From an uncultured Planctomycetota bacterium (GTDB taxonomy: Bacteria > Planctomycetota > Planctomycetia > Pirellulales > Thermoguttaceae), in the NCBI GenBank assembly GCA_902766935.1, contig CACXFR010000116.1, positions 1 through 45,016 of the forward strand: DNA of 45,016 nucleotides, written 5' to 3'. A program made the position numbers and the translations under genes. This document shows, one piece after another, positions 27,562-35,091 of the stretch. Numbering within the stretch: the first letter of the stretch is position 1; the number at the start of each line of letters is the position of its first letter. The notes under the pieces were generated by a model. The model was not told the origin of the DNA, ran no database searches, and saw nothing but the letters and a program-made list of their open reading frames with translations.

Positions 27562-27590
27562 GGGGAAAATGTCATTTTGACAGTTTCCCC
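27562..27590. promoter_or_regulatory. Large palindrome upstream of the groEL sigma-54 promoter (candidate enhancer site)
   Basis: Arms GGGGAAA-A-TGTCA and TGACA-G-TTTCCCC pair around TTT, with one mismatched position (27569/27583). It is centred about 119 nt upstream of the predicted sigma-54 start, where enhancer-binding proteins usually sit. A related half-site, ATGACAG, occurs at 27434-27440. No T run follows on either strand, so it is less likely to be the csrA terminator, although it lies 41 nt beyond the csrA stop codon. Confidence 0.55.
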
Positions 27591-27630
27591 GCTTTGGAAA
27601 GGGCGCGCGTTCCCGAAACGGGACGGCGGC

Positions 27631-28065
27631 TCAAAGATCGGAATTCCGTCCCCCGTCGGGTCGGAACCGCTGGTAGATCTCCCCCCGCAGGATCGCGATG
27701 TTTTTCGGAGCGTCGAAACCCAAATATACCCTGCGGGAGCAAACCTCGGTAATGCGGATCTCAATGCTGCCGCCGATCACGATTCGCCAATCCTTCCCTC
27801 CGAGAAAAATCAGATCCCCTCTTTTCCACGGAAGGCCTGCGAGCTCGGCGGCACTTTCGTCTCGGCCGTTCCTCCGAGCGGAAGAGGGAGATTCCGGTCC
27901 GTCCCCGGCTCGGGTTTGGGGGTCGGTTTCTTTCGGAAAGACCCGAACGTCCCTCGTCGTCCTGATCAGAATCGGAACGGTTCCGTTGTCCATACAGCCG
28001 GCGATGATCGTGATATCATCGTCGATGATAACGCTTTCGCGCTCGCGACGCATCAAAACTAACAT
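27631..28065 (-). CDS. csrA: Double-domain CsrA: two fused CsrA-like RNA-binding units
   Basis: CsrA is normally a 60-70-residue homodimer that binds GGA hairpins in mRNA leaders and controls translation. This 144-residue protein contains two CsrA-like units: residues 1-46 (MLVLMRRERESVIIDDDITI start; DVRVFPKE end) and about 84-134 (GGSIEIRITEV, GFDAPKNIAILRGEIYQRF), joined by a charged 37-residue linker. Compared with E. coli numbering, unit 1 keeps Leu4, Arg6 and Arg7 but has Pro at position 44. Unit 2, offset by 83 without gaps, has Gly89-Gly90 in place of Arg6-Arg7 but keeps Arg127 (= Arg44). So one complete strand-1/strand-5 RNA-binding face could form and the other not. ATG at 28065 behind AGGAG. 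It lies between ispF and the chaperone operon, all on the minus strand. Confidence 0.85.
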   Translation of the reverse strand: MLVLMRRERESVIIDDDITIIAGCMDNGTVPILIRTTRDVRVFPKETDPQTRAGDGPESPSSARRNGRDESAAELAGLPWKRGDLIFLGGKDWRIVIGGSIEIRITEVCSRRVYLGFDAPKNIAILRGEIYQRFRPDGGRNSDL

Positions 28066-28417
28066 ATTTATTTCTCCTGGCTGAACCGAGAGGCGCCCTC
28101 CCGTCGGCGGTCGGGCCGAGGGTCGGAAACGAACTCAAATGAAAAAAATCGGATATCCCTTTCCCTATGGTATCGAGTCGATTCCGCGCGCCTTTATGAA
28201 AAAAATCTTTCGCGGCGTCCGCCCCGGCGAGGGGGCGGAAACTCGATCCCGATCCGCTTGTCCGGGAAGTATGATACTAACGAGCCGAAACGAAGGTAAA
28301 TAATAAGATTCCAAAAAACCGATTTCGGCCGATTTTTTCGAAAAAAAAACGTTGGTTTGGAATGCCGGAAGAAAAAACGGGCGGTCCGAACGAACCGGGG
28401 GCGTCCTTTGCGCGCGG
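28066..28417. other. 352-nt intergenic region between ispF and csrA
   Basis: No ORF is credible here. It includes the csrA ribosome binding site, A/T-rich runs at 28330-28350, a weak hairpin followed by a T6 run on the minus strand (28396-28372), which may terminate ispF, and a weak -10-like TATCAT (about 28277-28272) that may serve csrA. No stable structured RNA was recognised. Confidence 0.4.
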
Positions 28418-28906
28418 TTATTTCGGGTTGTTTTCGAGAAGAACGACCGCTTCGGCGGAAATCGCCTCTTCGCGGCCGATGAATCCGACCCGTTCGCCGG
28501 TCTTCGCCTTGACGCCGACCGCATCGGGCGGAATATTGAGGATCCGCGCGATGCGGGCCTTCATCTGTTCCTTATACGGGCCGAGTTTCGGCGCCTGGGC
28601 GAAGATGACCGCGTCGACGTTTTCGATCCGCCATCCCCGTTCGGAGAGGAGAGCGGCGGCGTATTCCAGGAACTCGGCGGAATTCCGGCCGCGGTTCTCT
28701 TCGGCGGTGTCGGGGAAGATCTCGCCGATATCCCCCTCGCCGAGCGCTCCCAGAACGGCGTCGGTCAGGGCGTGGAAAAGGACGTCGGCGTCGGAATGGC
28801 CGACCAGGCTTCGATGGTACGGAATCTCGACCCCTCCCAGGATCAGGGGGCGACGCGCGGGACCTTCTTCAAAACGATGAGTGTCGTGTCCCAGACCGAT
28901 ACGCAT
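28418..28906 (-). CDS. ispF: 2-C-methyl-D-erythritol 2,4-cyclodiphosphate synthase
   Basis: IspF converts CDP-ME 2-phosphate to MEcPP, the fifth step of the MEP pathway that DXS starts. The 162-residue protein has the zinc-binding GHDTHRF (6-12), HSDADVLFHALTDAVLGA (37-54) with the third ligand His, GDIGEIFPD (58-66), the cytidine-pocket AQAPKL (103-108) and KAKTGERVGFIGREEAISAEA (133-153). It is a stand-alone form, not fused to IspD. The ATG at 28906 follows GGAAGGAAAC. Its promoter lies at 29014-28987, divergent from the promoter of the L12-like gene. Confidence 0.96.
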   Translation of the reverse strand: MRIGLGHDTHRFEEGPARRPLILGGVEIPYHRSLVGHSDADVLFHALTDAVLGALGEGDIGEIFPDTAEENRGRNSAEFLEYAAALLSERGWRIENVDAVIFAQAPKLGPYKEQMKARIARILNIPPDAVGVKAKTGERVGFIGREEAISAEAVVLLENNPK

Positions 28907-28986
28907 AGAGGTTTCCTTCCGACAGGCCGAAAACGGCGCAGAGATCGTTGTTGAGCCGGCGGACGCCGAGGGCGCCGTACCGTTCT

Positions 28987-29014
28987 ATTTTAAAAAACGA
29001 ACCTCAAAGTTCAA
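28987..29014 (-). promoter_or_regulatory. Promoter of ispF
   Basis: On the minus strand TTGAAC (29014-29009), 16-bp spacer, TAAAAT (28992-28987), five of six matches in each box. Leader about 74 nt. Confidence 0.6.
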
Positions 29015-29046
29015 GGACCGTTCTTTCGAAAGATTCTCCCGGACGC

Positions 29047-29075
29047 TTGCCCGCGGCAAAAAAATGGTTTAAAAT
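29047..29075 (+). promoter_or_regulatory. Promoter of the small L12-like gene
   Basis: TTGCCC (29047-29052), 17-bp spacer, TAAAAT (29070-29075). Leader of about 100 nt to the ATG at 29183, which is preceded by AAGGAG (29167-29172). Confidence 0.58.
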
Positions 29076-29182
29076 GTCAATAGACGGACGGATCGAAACT
29101 TCCCGCCCCCCCGTTTCCGAACGGCCGCGTTTGGCGGCGTCCCGCCGGAGAAAACTTTCACCCTTTAAGGAGAATGAACATA

Positions 29183-29506
29183 ATGCCCCTTTACGAGATC
29201 GAAACCGAAGGCCACATCGTCATTGCGTGGGGAGAGAACGAAGTCGACGCGCAGGACGTCTTCAGCGAATACTACCCCTCCGAAGAGATCATTCGGATCA
29301 CCAAGCGCCCTCGGAACGCCTGGGTCATTTCGAAGGCGCTCCTGGGAATCACCGGCAAAGTCGAAAAGAGCGAACTGGCGCGGGAATGCCTTTCGAAAGC
29401 CGCCGGGGACAAGATTCACGCCATCCGTCTCTACGTGAGCGAAACGGGGGCCGACCTCGACGAGGCGCGCCGGATCATCGAGTCGAATATGTCATACGGC
29501 TGGTAG
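29183..29506 (+). CDS. Small protein with L7/L12-C-terminal-like motif
   Basis: A 107-residue protein of unknown function. The N-terminal half (YEIETEGHIVIAWGENEVDA) is beta-rich and reads as a small separate module. The C-terminal DKIHAIRLYVSETGADLDEA, followed by RRIIE, matches the pattern of the ribosomal L7/L12 C-terminal domain (KVxxIKxVRxxTGLGLKEAKxxVE), the face that contacts translation factors. It may therefore bind GTPases or another partner of that face, but this is inference. I chose ATG at 29183 (10 nt after AAGGAG) over an ATG at 29174, which would be only 1 nt away. Its last 32 nt overlap the convergent CHAT gene. Confidence 0.75.
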   Translation: MPLYEIETEGHIVIAWGENEVDAQDVFSEYYPSEEIIRITKRPRNAWVISKALLGITGKVEKSELARECLSKAAGDKIHAIRLYVSETGADLDEARRIIESNMSYGW

Positions 29507-32500
29507 CGTCCGCCGGGCGTTTCCGTTCACCCTGCCGGTCTGACCCTTTCGACCCTTTTCTCACCGAGCCGCCGCCGCGCCGATTTTTCGGCGGCGGCGC
29601 TTTTTCGTTTTCCGGCGGATCGGCCTGCGCCCCGTCGTCGGCCAACGGTTCATCGTCCGGCGCGTCCGGTCCGGACGGCTCGTCCCCGAAATCCGAACCG
29701 TCAAGCTCATCGTCCCCGAAATCCGAGCCGTCGTCCTCATTCTCCGCGTCGTTTTCGCTTTCGACAGAATCGGCGTCGGCCGTCTCTCCCCCGCCGGGGC
29801 CGGTCGGCGTCTTATCCCCGTCGGCGGGAGCCGTCTCGTCTTCGGAATCCGATTCTTCCGGCGCGGGGGGGACCAAACCGCGGCAGACCAGCATATAACC
29901 GCCCCAGAAGAACGGATGTTCCCCCGGAATCGGTTCTTTCGGGGGCGCGCCGCGGAACCGTGGTTCCTCTTTCAGGTTCAGCGGCTCGCTCATAAACTTG
30001 GCGAGCGTCTCTTTCCACGCTTCGGGAGCGGCTTTCTTTTCGGCGTTTTCGAGGAACGATTCGCACAGGCGATAGGTCGAGTCCCCTCCGACGCGCCATC
30101 GGCTCAGCAGGAGATTCTCACCCCCCTGCGATTCGAACAGAAGGATCGGCGTGAAGAATTCCGCGCCGCCGGCATTCTCTTTCAGCGCGGCCTCTCCTCC
30201 CGAACGGAGTCCGGGCAGGACCGCCGTCTTCGGTCCCCCCCACGGGAGGAGGCGCAGGTCGGAAAGGGGGGTTCCGTCCTTTTTCCCCTCGGCGCCGACC
30301 AGCGGCCAGTCGGCGCTGTCGGCGAAGATCTCTTCGTAGGAGAGGAGGCGGTCGGAAAGGGAGAGGAGGAGGGGGCGCGGCGCGGTGAGGGCGCATTCGG
30401 GCCAGAGGGCGCTTTTCGGAAGATTTTTCGTCAGCCGGGCGAGGGCGGCACGCTGTATATCAGCGTCCTCTTTCGGGTGGAGTTTTCCCGGGACGATCAC
30501 CGTTTCGCTCCGCAGGGGTGTCGAGGAGGCGCCTCGGGCGAAACAGAGCGAAACGGTCGGCGCGCAGAAGAGGGTGAAGTTCTCGACCGACGCGATCGGA
30601 ACGAGCTCATCCCCCCGCGGGAGGGTCATTGCGCCGAACGGGACGTACCAGAGGATCGAGTCGGGAACGACCGCCAGCTGTTCGAAGAGGGCCGAACCGC
30701 GCGCGTCGTCCGAGGTCGGATGTCCGAGCAGTGTCAGGAAGAACGCGTTCCCTTCGTCCCGCCAGTCGTCGGAGAGGTATTCCTTTAAGAGTTTCGCCTT
30801 CGACCCGTCGGAAGCGCCGCACGCCGAGAGGAACCCCGCCAGTTCCGCGCCGACCCCGCCGACGCTCCCCAGCCGCCACGCGTCGAATTCGTTTCGTGTG
30901 ACAAAGAAGCCGTACAGGCCGCCGTCGATTTCGATAAACGAGAGGATCGCCCCCTTTTCGGGGATCTTTTCGCGCGTCTTTTCGAGCGGTTCGCGGGGGG
31001 GGAAGATTTCGGGAACGGGAAAGGGCATCGCGGCGATTCCGCGCAGGAGGGTCTCTTCGTCGTCGGCGGCGGACTCGAGTCGGCCGAGCGATTCCTGAAC
31101 CGTTTCAATTTGCGCGGCGTCGGGAAGAATGCTGAAGGGGCGGAGCTGTTCGGCGAGCGCCGCGCAGTTTTTCTGAAGGGTTTCGAGCGCGGGATAATCC
31201 GCAAAAAGGCCGCGGCGCGCGATACGCTGATCGTCGGTGAGGGACTCTTCGGGCGCGGCCGAAAGGAGGCGGAGCGAAAGAACGCGCCCGCCCATCTCCT
31301 GCGGGGTCAGGAAGCGCCGGACGCGGATCCGTTCGGCGATCTCGAACGCCTTTTCCGGCTGCTGCCGGTCGACCGCCAGGAGGAACTGATTCCCCATCTC
31401 TTCGCTCCAGAGGCTCGTATCGGCGGCCAGCGACGCGACCGGGTCGAGCGTCCAGTCGTAGAAATCGGAATCGCGGAGCAGTTCGTCGTACAGTTCGGCG
31501 GCGGCGCGGGGGGTGAGCGAGTCGAGGGAGGCGTTCACCCGCCGGATCTGAAAGAACCGGAACGACCGGGACCTCGCCCCGTCGACGGCGCGGGCGAGGA
31601 GCTCGCCGCCTTCCTCGAAGTTTTCCCGGCGGTATTGCGTCACGGCGGCGAGATACCGGTACAGATCGGCGTAGCGGCTCTCGTCCAGGCCCGCCGACTT
31701 CAGGAGGGGGGCGGCGGCGCGCAGAAGCGGTTCGGCCGCCTCGGCTTCGCCCCGGCGGATCAGTCTTTCGGCGGCTTTCAGGTTCATCGACGCGGCGATC
31801 CATCCGCTCCGCGCCTGATCCGACGCCCACGCCGCCGCCGTCTCGACGGGAAAGGCCGACGCGGGATCGTCCCTCAGCAGGTCGGCGCCGACGAGTTTTC
31901 GCAGCGCCTCTTCGACCTGCTCCGGATTCCCGTAGGCGTAGGCCGAAACGGAGGCCTCGAGATACGAGTCGGCCGCTTCGAAGACCTTCCCGCTTCTGAG
32001 ATAGATATCGCCGAGCGCCAGGAGCGCGTCGGAAGCAAGGAAGTGGTCATACGCGCCTTCCATCAGGAGCGACTTGTTCAGCCGGTCGACCGCCTCTTCG
32101 TGTTTTCCCGCCCCTTCCAGGGCGATGCCGAGCATCACGTCCAACAGGGGGCTCGACCAGTGGTTCCGCGACACCGCCCGTTTCGAGAAACACTCGACGA
32201 TCGGCCGGGACCGGTGATCGTAGGGGGAGAGGGGCCCGAGGATTTCGTTCCGGCGGCGAAGCGCCAGCGCCGTGCAACGGAGGATTTCGGTCGGGTCGAT
32301 TTTCCGCAGTTCGGGGTTCTTGAGCATTCCGCCCTGTTTGATCCGTTCGTCGGTGATCGGGTCGCCGAGCCGGATCATCGCGTCGTTGGGGAATATCCCG
32401 AGCGGAAGATTCCGCGCGCCCGCGCCCCAGGGGGGAGGCGTCCCTTCGCCGTGCCGCGTTCCGGTCGGATACTCGACGCGGGCGATCCAGTCGGGAACGC

Positions 32501-32858
32501 TCATATAGATGTCGATCGCCGACTCGAACGCGTCGAGCGCCGCGTCGGTGTCCCCGGTAACGAACTCGCATTCCCCCAGCACGGCGTAATAGCAGATCGA
32601 GTCGATCCACCGCTGCTGGCCGACTTTGGTCGCGCGTCCGAGTTCCTCGCGGCAGAGGTCGGCGGCGGCGGCGAACTCCCCCCGATTGAGGAGCTGCACG
32701 CTCTTGTAATGCAGGGGGGACGGAATGGTGCCTCCCCGTTCCCCCCGCGCCGGCGAGAGGGAGGCGGCCGTCAGGAGCGCCGTCCAGAAAAGCGCGCGCA
32801 GGAGCCCGGAGGCGGAACGGAAGGAAAAGCGGGCCGGAGCGGAGTTTATCTGTTTCAT
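29475..32858 (-). CDS. Exported TPR-CHAT protein with degenerate caspase-like active site
   Basis: A 1,127-residue protein. It begins with a signal peptide (about 1-40, hydrophobic core ALFWTALLTAASLSPARG), then many TPR-like helical repeats (about 45-560), then a CHAT (caspase HetF-associated with TPR) domain at about 680-1010, seen in WYVPFGAM, LLSRWRVGGDST and HPFFWGGYMLV. The segments that should hold the catalytic His and Cys read LVGAEG and AVLPGLRSG, with neither residue, so it is probably a pseudo-protease or scaffold. The tail (about 1015-1100) is very acidic with a repeated DGSDFGD unit, then a basic end. I chose the ATG at 32858, just after the ruvX stop and behind AAGGA, over one at 32891 inside ruvX. 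Last gene of the tatD-tcdA-ruvX group. Confidence 0.8.
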   Translation of the reverse strand: MKQINSAPARFSFRSASGLLRALFWTALLTAASLSPARGERGGTIPSPLHYKSVQLLNRGEFAAAADLCREELGRATKVGQQRWIDSICYYAVLGECEFVTGDTDAALDAFESAIDIYMSVPDWIARVEYPTGTRHGEGTPPPWGAGARNLPLGIFPNDAMIRLGDPITDERIKQGGMLKNPELRKIDPTEILRCTALALRRRNEILGPLSPYDHRSRPIVECFSKRAVSRNHWSSPLLDVMLGIALEGAGKHEEAVDRLNKSLLMEGAYDHFLASDALLALGDIYLRSGKVFEAADSYLEASVSAYAYGNPEQVEEALRKLVGADLLRDDPASAFPVETAAAWASDQARSGWIAASMNLKAAERLIRRGEAEAAEPLLRAAAPLLKSAGLDESRYADLYRYLAAVTQYRRENFEEGGELLARAVDGARSRSFRFFQIRRVNASLDSLTPRAAAELYDELLRDSDFYDWTLDPVASLAADTSLWSEEMGNQFLLAVDRQQPEKAFEIAERIRVRRFLTPQEMGGRVLSLRLLSAAPEESLTDDQRIARRGLFADYPALETLQKNCAALAEQLRPFSILPDAAQIETVQESLGRLESAADDEETLLRGIAAMPFPVPEIFPPREPLEKTREKIPEKGAILSFIEIDGGLYGFFVTRNEFDAWRLGSVGGVGAELAGFLSACGASDGSKAKLLKEYLSDDWRDEGNAFFLTLLGHPTSDDARGSALFEQLAVVPDSILWYVPFGAMTLPRGDELVPIASVENFTLFCAPTVSLCFARGASSTPLRSETVIVPGKLHPKEDADIQRAALARLTKNLPKSALWPECALTAPRPLLLSLSDRLLSYEEIFADSADWPLVGAEGKKDGTPLSDLRLLPWGGPKTAVLPGLRSGGEAALKENAGGAEFFTPILLFESQGGENLLLSRWRVGGDSTYRLCESFLENAEKKAAPEAWKETLAKFMSEPLNLKEEPRFRGAPPKEPIPGEHPFFWGGYMLVCRGLVPPAPEESDSEDETAPADGDKTPTGPGGGETADADSVESENDAENEDDGSDFGDDELDGSDFGDEPSGPDAPDDEPLADDGAQADPPENEKAPPPKNRRGGGSVRKGSKGSDRQGERKRPADATSRMTYSTR

Positions 32859-32859
32859 C

Positions 32860-33357
32860 TCAGGGGAGTTCCTTCGGGGCAGGGCCGTCATCGTCGAGCG
32901 GCTCGGGGATTTCGGTGCCGCGGCATCCCCGTTCGATGTAATTGGCCAGGAGGATCTGCGCGGCGATCTTATCGGTACGCTTTTTCCGCTGTTTCATCGT
33001 CATCTTCGCTTCGCGAAGGTAATAGCCCGCCTCGACGCTCGTAAACCGTTCGTCCATATAGTCGACCGGCAGACCGGTCAGCTCCGAAAGCCGCGCGCCG
33101 AAGGCGAGCGCTTCCTGAGCCTTTTCGCTGAGACGGCCGTCCAGGTGGAGGGGGAGCCCGACCACGAAGCGAACAATCCGCTCTTCCCGAACGAGCCGCT
33201 TGAAATACTCGGCGTCGAGCCGCTCGTTTTTGCGCGTGTAGATCTCGTAGGGACTGGCGATGATCCGGTCGGGATCGCTGATCGCCACCCCGATGCGGAC
33301 CGAACCGAAGTCGATTCCCGCCAGTTTACCCTTTTCCTTCGGCGTTTCTGTATCCAT
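32860..33357 (-). CDS. ruvX: RuvX/YqgF-family nuclease (pre-16S rRNA maturation / Holliday junction resolvase-like)
   Basis: A 165-residue RNase H-fold protein. GIDFGSVRIGVAISDP (about 14-29) holds the first catalytic Asp; GLPLHLDGRLSEKA (about 67-80), DERFTSVEA (about 104-112) and the DKIAAQILLANYI end are family signatures. Family members help mature the 5' end of 16S rRNA and can resolve junctions in vitro. The ATG at 33357 is 7 nt after GAGG and lies inside the end of tcdA (32-nt overlap), so the two are probably translationally coupled. The CHAT gene starts immediately downstream. Confidence 0.93.
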   Translation of the reverse strand: MDTETPKEKGKLAGIDFGSVRIGVAISDPDRIIASPYEIYTRKNERLDAEYFKRLVREERIVRFVVGLPLHLDGRLSEKAQEALAFGARLSELTGLPVDYMDERFTSVEAGYYLREAKMTMKQRKKRTDKIAAQILLANYIERGCRGTEIPEPLDDDGPAPKELP

Positions 33358-34117
33358 CGGTTAACCTCATGATCGCCTGATTGGCGAGCGTCAGACCGAA
33401 AATGCCGGTGATCGTCGGCAGACTTCCCAAAGTCGAACGCCGCCGCCCGTGCAGACGCCTGTCGTCTTCCGAAACCTCCGGGGGGAGGATGCCGCGCGAG
33501 GGGAGCGTCTCCCGTATCGGTTCGGTCGAATAGACACACGGGATCAGGTCGGTATTAACGCCTTTTCGGCGGATCCGTTTGCGGAGCATCATCGAGAGGC
33601 GGCAGTGGGTGACGTCGGTCAGGCGGCCGAACCGGACCAGCGTCGGGTCGGTCCTCAGCGCCGCCCCCATACTCGAAAGGACGGGAATCTTCGCCTCGAG
33701 GGCGGCGGCGAGGAGTTCGACCTTCGGCGCGAGCGAATCGATCGCGTCGATCAGCAGGTCGGGCGCGTCCCCTTCCGGCGCCAGAAGTTCGGGAATCGAC
33801 TCGGCGTTCAGAAGCCGGTCGACCGCCTCGACCCGCGCGCGGGGCGAGATCTCGAGAACGCGCCGGCGGGCCGCCTCGACCTTCCGCATTCCGACCGACG
33901 CGTGGGTCGCCAGAAGCTGGCGGTTGATGTTGCTTTCCGTAATACGGTCGCAGTCGACCAGGCGGAACCGGCCGACCCCGGCGCGGGCCAGCGCCTCGAG
34001 CGCGTAGCCGCCGACCGCGCCGACCCCGCAGATCATCACAAACGACCGATGGAGCCGCTCGACCGCCTCGACGCCGAGCAAAAGGCCGATCCGGTGAAAC
34101 TGATCAAACTCTTCCAA
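33326..34117 (-). CDS. tcdA: tRNA threonylcarbamoyladenosine dehydratase (ThiF/MoeB family)
   Basis: TcdA uses ATP to cyclise t6A37 of tRNA to ct6A. The 263-residue protein has the E1-like adenylation fold: FHRIGLLLG start, the nucleotide-binding GVGAVGGYALEALARAG (31-47), DCDRITESNINRQ (54-66) and IDAIDSLAPKV (about 122-132). The late STLGSLPTITGIFGL segment (about 228-242) is a TcdA/CsdL signature distinguishing it from ThiF and MoeB. There is no rhodanese domain. Start is TTG at 34117, six to seven nucleotides after AGGAG. It follows tatD by 9 nt and overlaps ruvX. Confidence 0.9.
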   Translation of the reverse strand: MEEFDQFHRIGLLLGVEAVERLHRSFVMICGVGAVGGYALEALARAGVGRFRLVDCDRITESNINRQLLATHASVGMRKVEAARRRVLEISPRARVEAVDRLLNAESIPELLAPEGDAPDLLIDAIDSLAPKVELLAAALEAKIPVLSSMGAALRTDPTLVRFGRLTDVTHCRLSMMLRKRIRRKGVNTDLIPCVYSTEPIRETLPSRGILPPEVSEDDRRLHGRRRSTLGSLPTITGIFGLTLANQAIMRLTDGYRNAEGKG

Positions 34118-34126
34118 CGCAGACTC

Positions 34127-34888
34127 CTACTTTGGGGAAAACAGGCCGAACGCTTCCGAAAACCGCGCGGCGGCAATCGACGGACGCGCGCCGAGCTCTT
34201 CCAGGAGGGCGGCGGTCTCGACGACCCCCGACGGTTCCCGCCCTCCAGCGGGATAGTCGCTTTCGGGGACGATCTGTTCCGGGGCCGACAGGGCGAGCCG
34301 CCGAACCGCCTCCCGCCCCCGCCGCCGATCCGGAGCGGTCTGCGCCGCCGAAAAGGAGAAGAAGAACCTCTCCGAAACCGCCTCGCGCGGAACCGGCTCG
34401 ACCGACCCGTGAACCAGAACGGCGGGAATCCGGCGGCATGAGCGGAGCGCGGCGAAGACCTCCCCGCCCGTTCGATAGGCGTGAACGACGACCGGCACCG
34501 CGAGCGCGTCGGCGAGCTCCAGCTGCGCGGCGAAGAGTTCACGCTGTCTCTCCCGCGCCGCCGCGGCGAGCCCTTTCGGCCCGAAGTCGAGACCGATCTC
34601 ACCGATCAGAGGGGTTTCAAGCCGGCAAACCGCCTCCCGAAGCCGGCTGATCACCCCCGGCCCGGCCATAGACGCATACCAGGGGTGAATCCCGAGAGCC
34701 CCGGCAAGGCGGACCTTCCCCGTCCGGCCGGTCAGGCGGCTCACCGCGTCCCAGTCGTCCGGGCGCGCCGCCGCGGTCACCACGGCGGCGACCGACCGCT
34801 CGGCGGCCCGCGCCAGGAGCGCGTCGAGCTCCGCGGCCGACGGGGCGTCGGTCAGATGCGCGTGCGCGTCGACGATCAGGCTTGGCAA
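34127..34888 (-). CDS. tatD: TatD-family metal-dependent hydrolase (DNase-like)
   Basis: A 253-residue TIM-barrel metallohydrolase. The ligand set is visible: DAHAHL (7-12), GEIGLDFG with the bridging Glu (about 96-103), VVVHAY (about 128-133), LVHGS (about 151-155) and PESDYP with the catalytic Asp. TatD-type enzymes act as 3'-5' exonucleases or deaminating hydrolases in quality control of DNA and tRNA. Start is TTG at 34888 behind GGGAGGA. It is the first gene of the tatD-tcdA-ruvX-CHAT group. Slightly shorter than the usual 260. Confidence 0.88.
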   Translation of the reverse strand: MPSLIVDAHAHLTDAPSAAELDALLARAAERSVAAVVTAAARPDDWDAVSRLTGRTGKVRLAGALGIHPWYASMAGPGVISRLREAVCRLETPLIGEIGLDFGPKGLAAAARERQRELFAAQLELADALAVPVVVHAYRTGGEVFAALRSCRRIPAVLVHGSVEPVPREAVSERFFFSFSAAQTAPDRRRGREAVRRLALSAPEQIVPESDYPAGGREPSGVVETAALLEELGARPSIAAARFSEAFGLFSPK

Positions 34889-35029
34889 TTCTTTTCCTCC
34901 CGGGACTTTACGATATCGCCCGTCTCTAATAATCGAAAGAATTCAGCCTTCCCCATTTTACCGCTTTTCCTTTTTCGCCGGACCTTCTCAAGAAGGATAC
35001 CGTTTGAACCGATATTAACGATTAGAGGG

Positions 35030-35038
35030 ATTATACCA
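35030..35038 (-). promoter_or_regulatory. Extended -10 promoter of the tatD group
   Basis: On the minus strand TGGTATAAT (35038-35030) is an extended -10 with a perfect TATAAT. No -35 match. Leader about 135 nt. Confidence 0.5.
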
Positions 35039-35091
35039 AAACCGGAAGAAAAGTTTCCGAAAAAAGTTCAAGCTCAAATTGCCCCGGCGCA

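Noticed and set aside
27562-27590. Palindrome as an intrinsic terminator of csrA
   Set aside because: No T run follows on either strand, and the distance to the sigma-54 promoter fits an enhancer site better. Not fully excluded.
27370-27630. CIRCE (HrcA) or HspR-type operator before groEL
   Set aside because: No TTAGCACTC-N9-GAGTGCTAA-like repeat or HAIR-like repeat is present.
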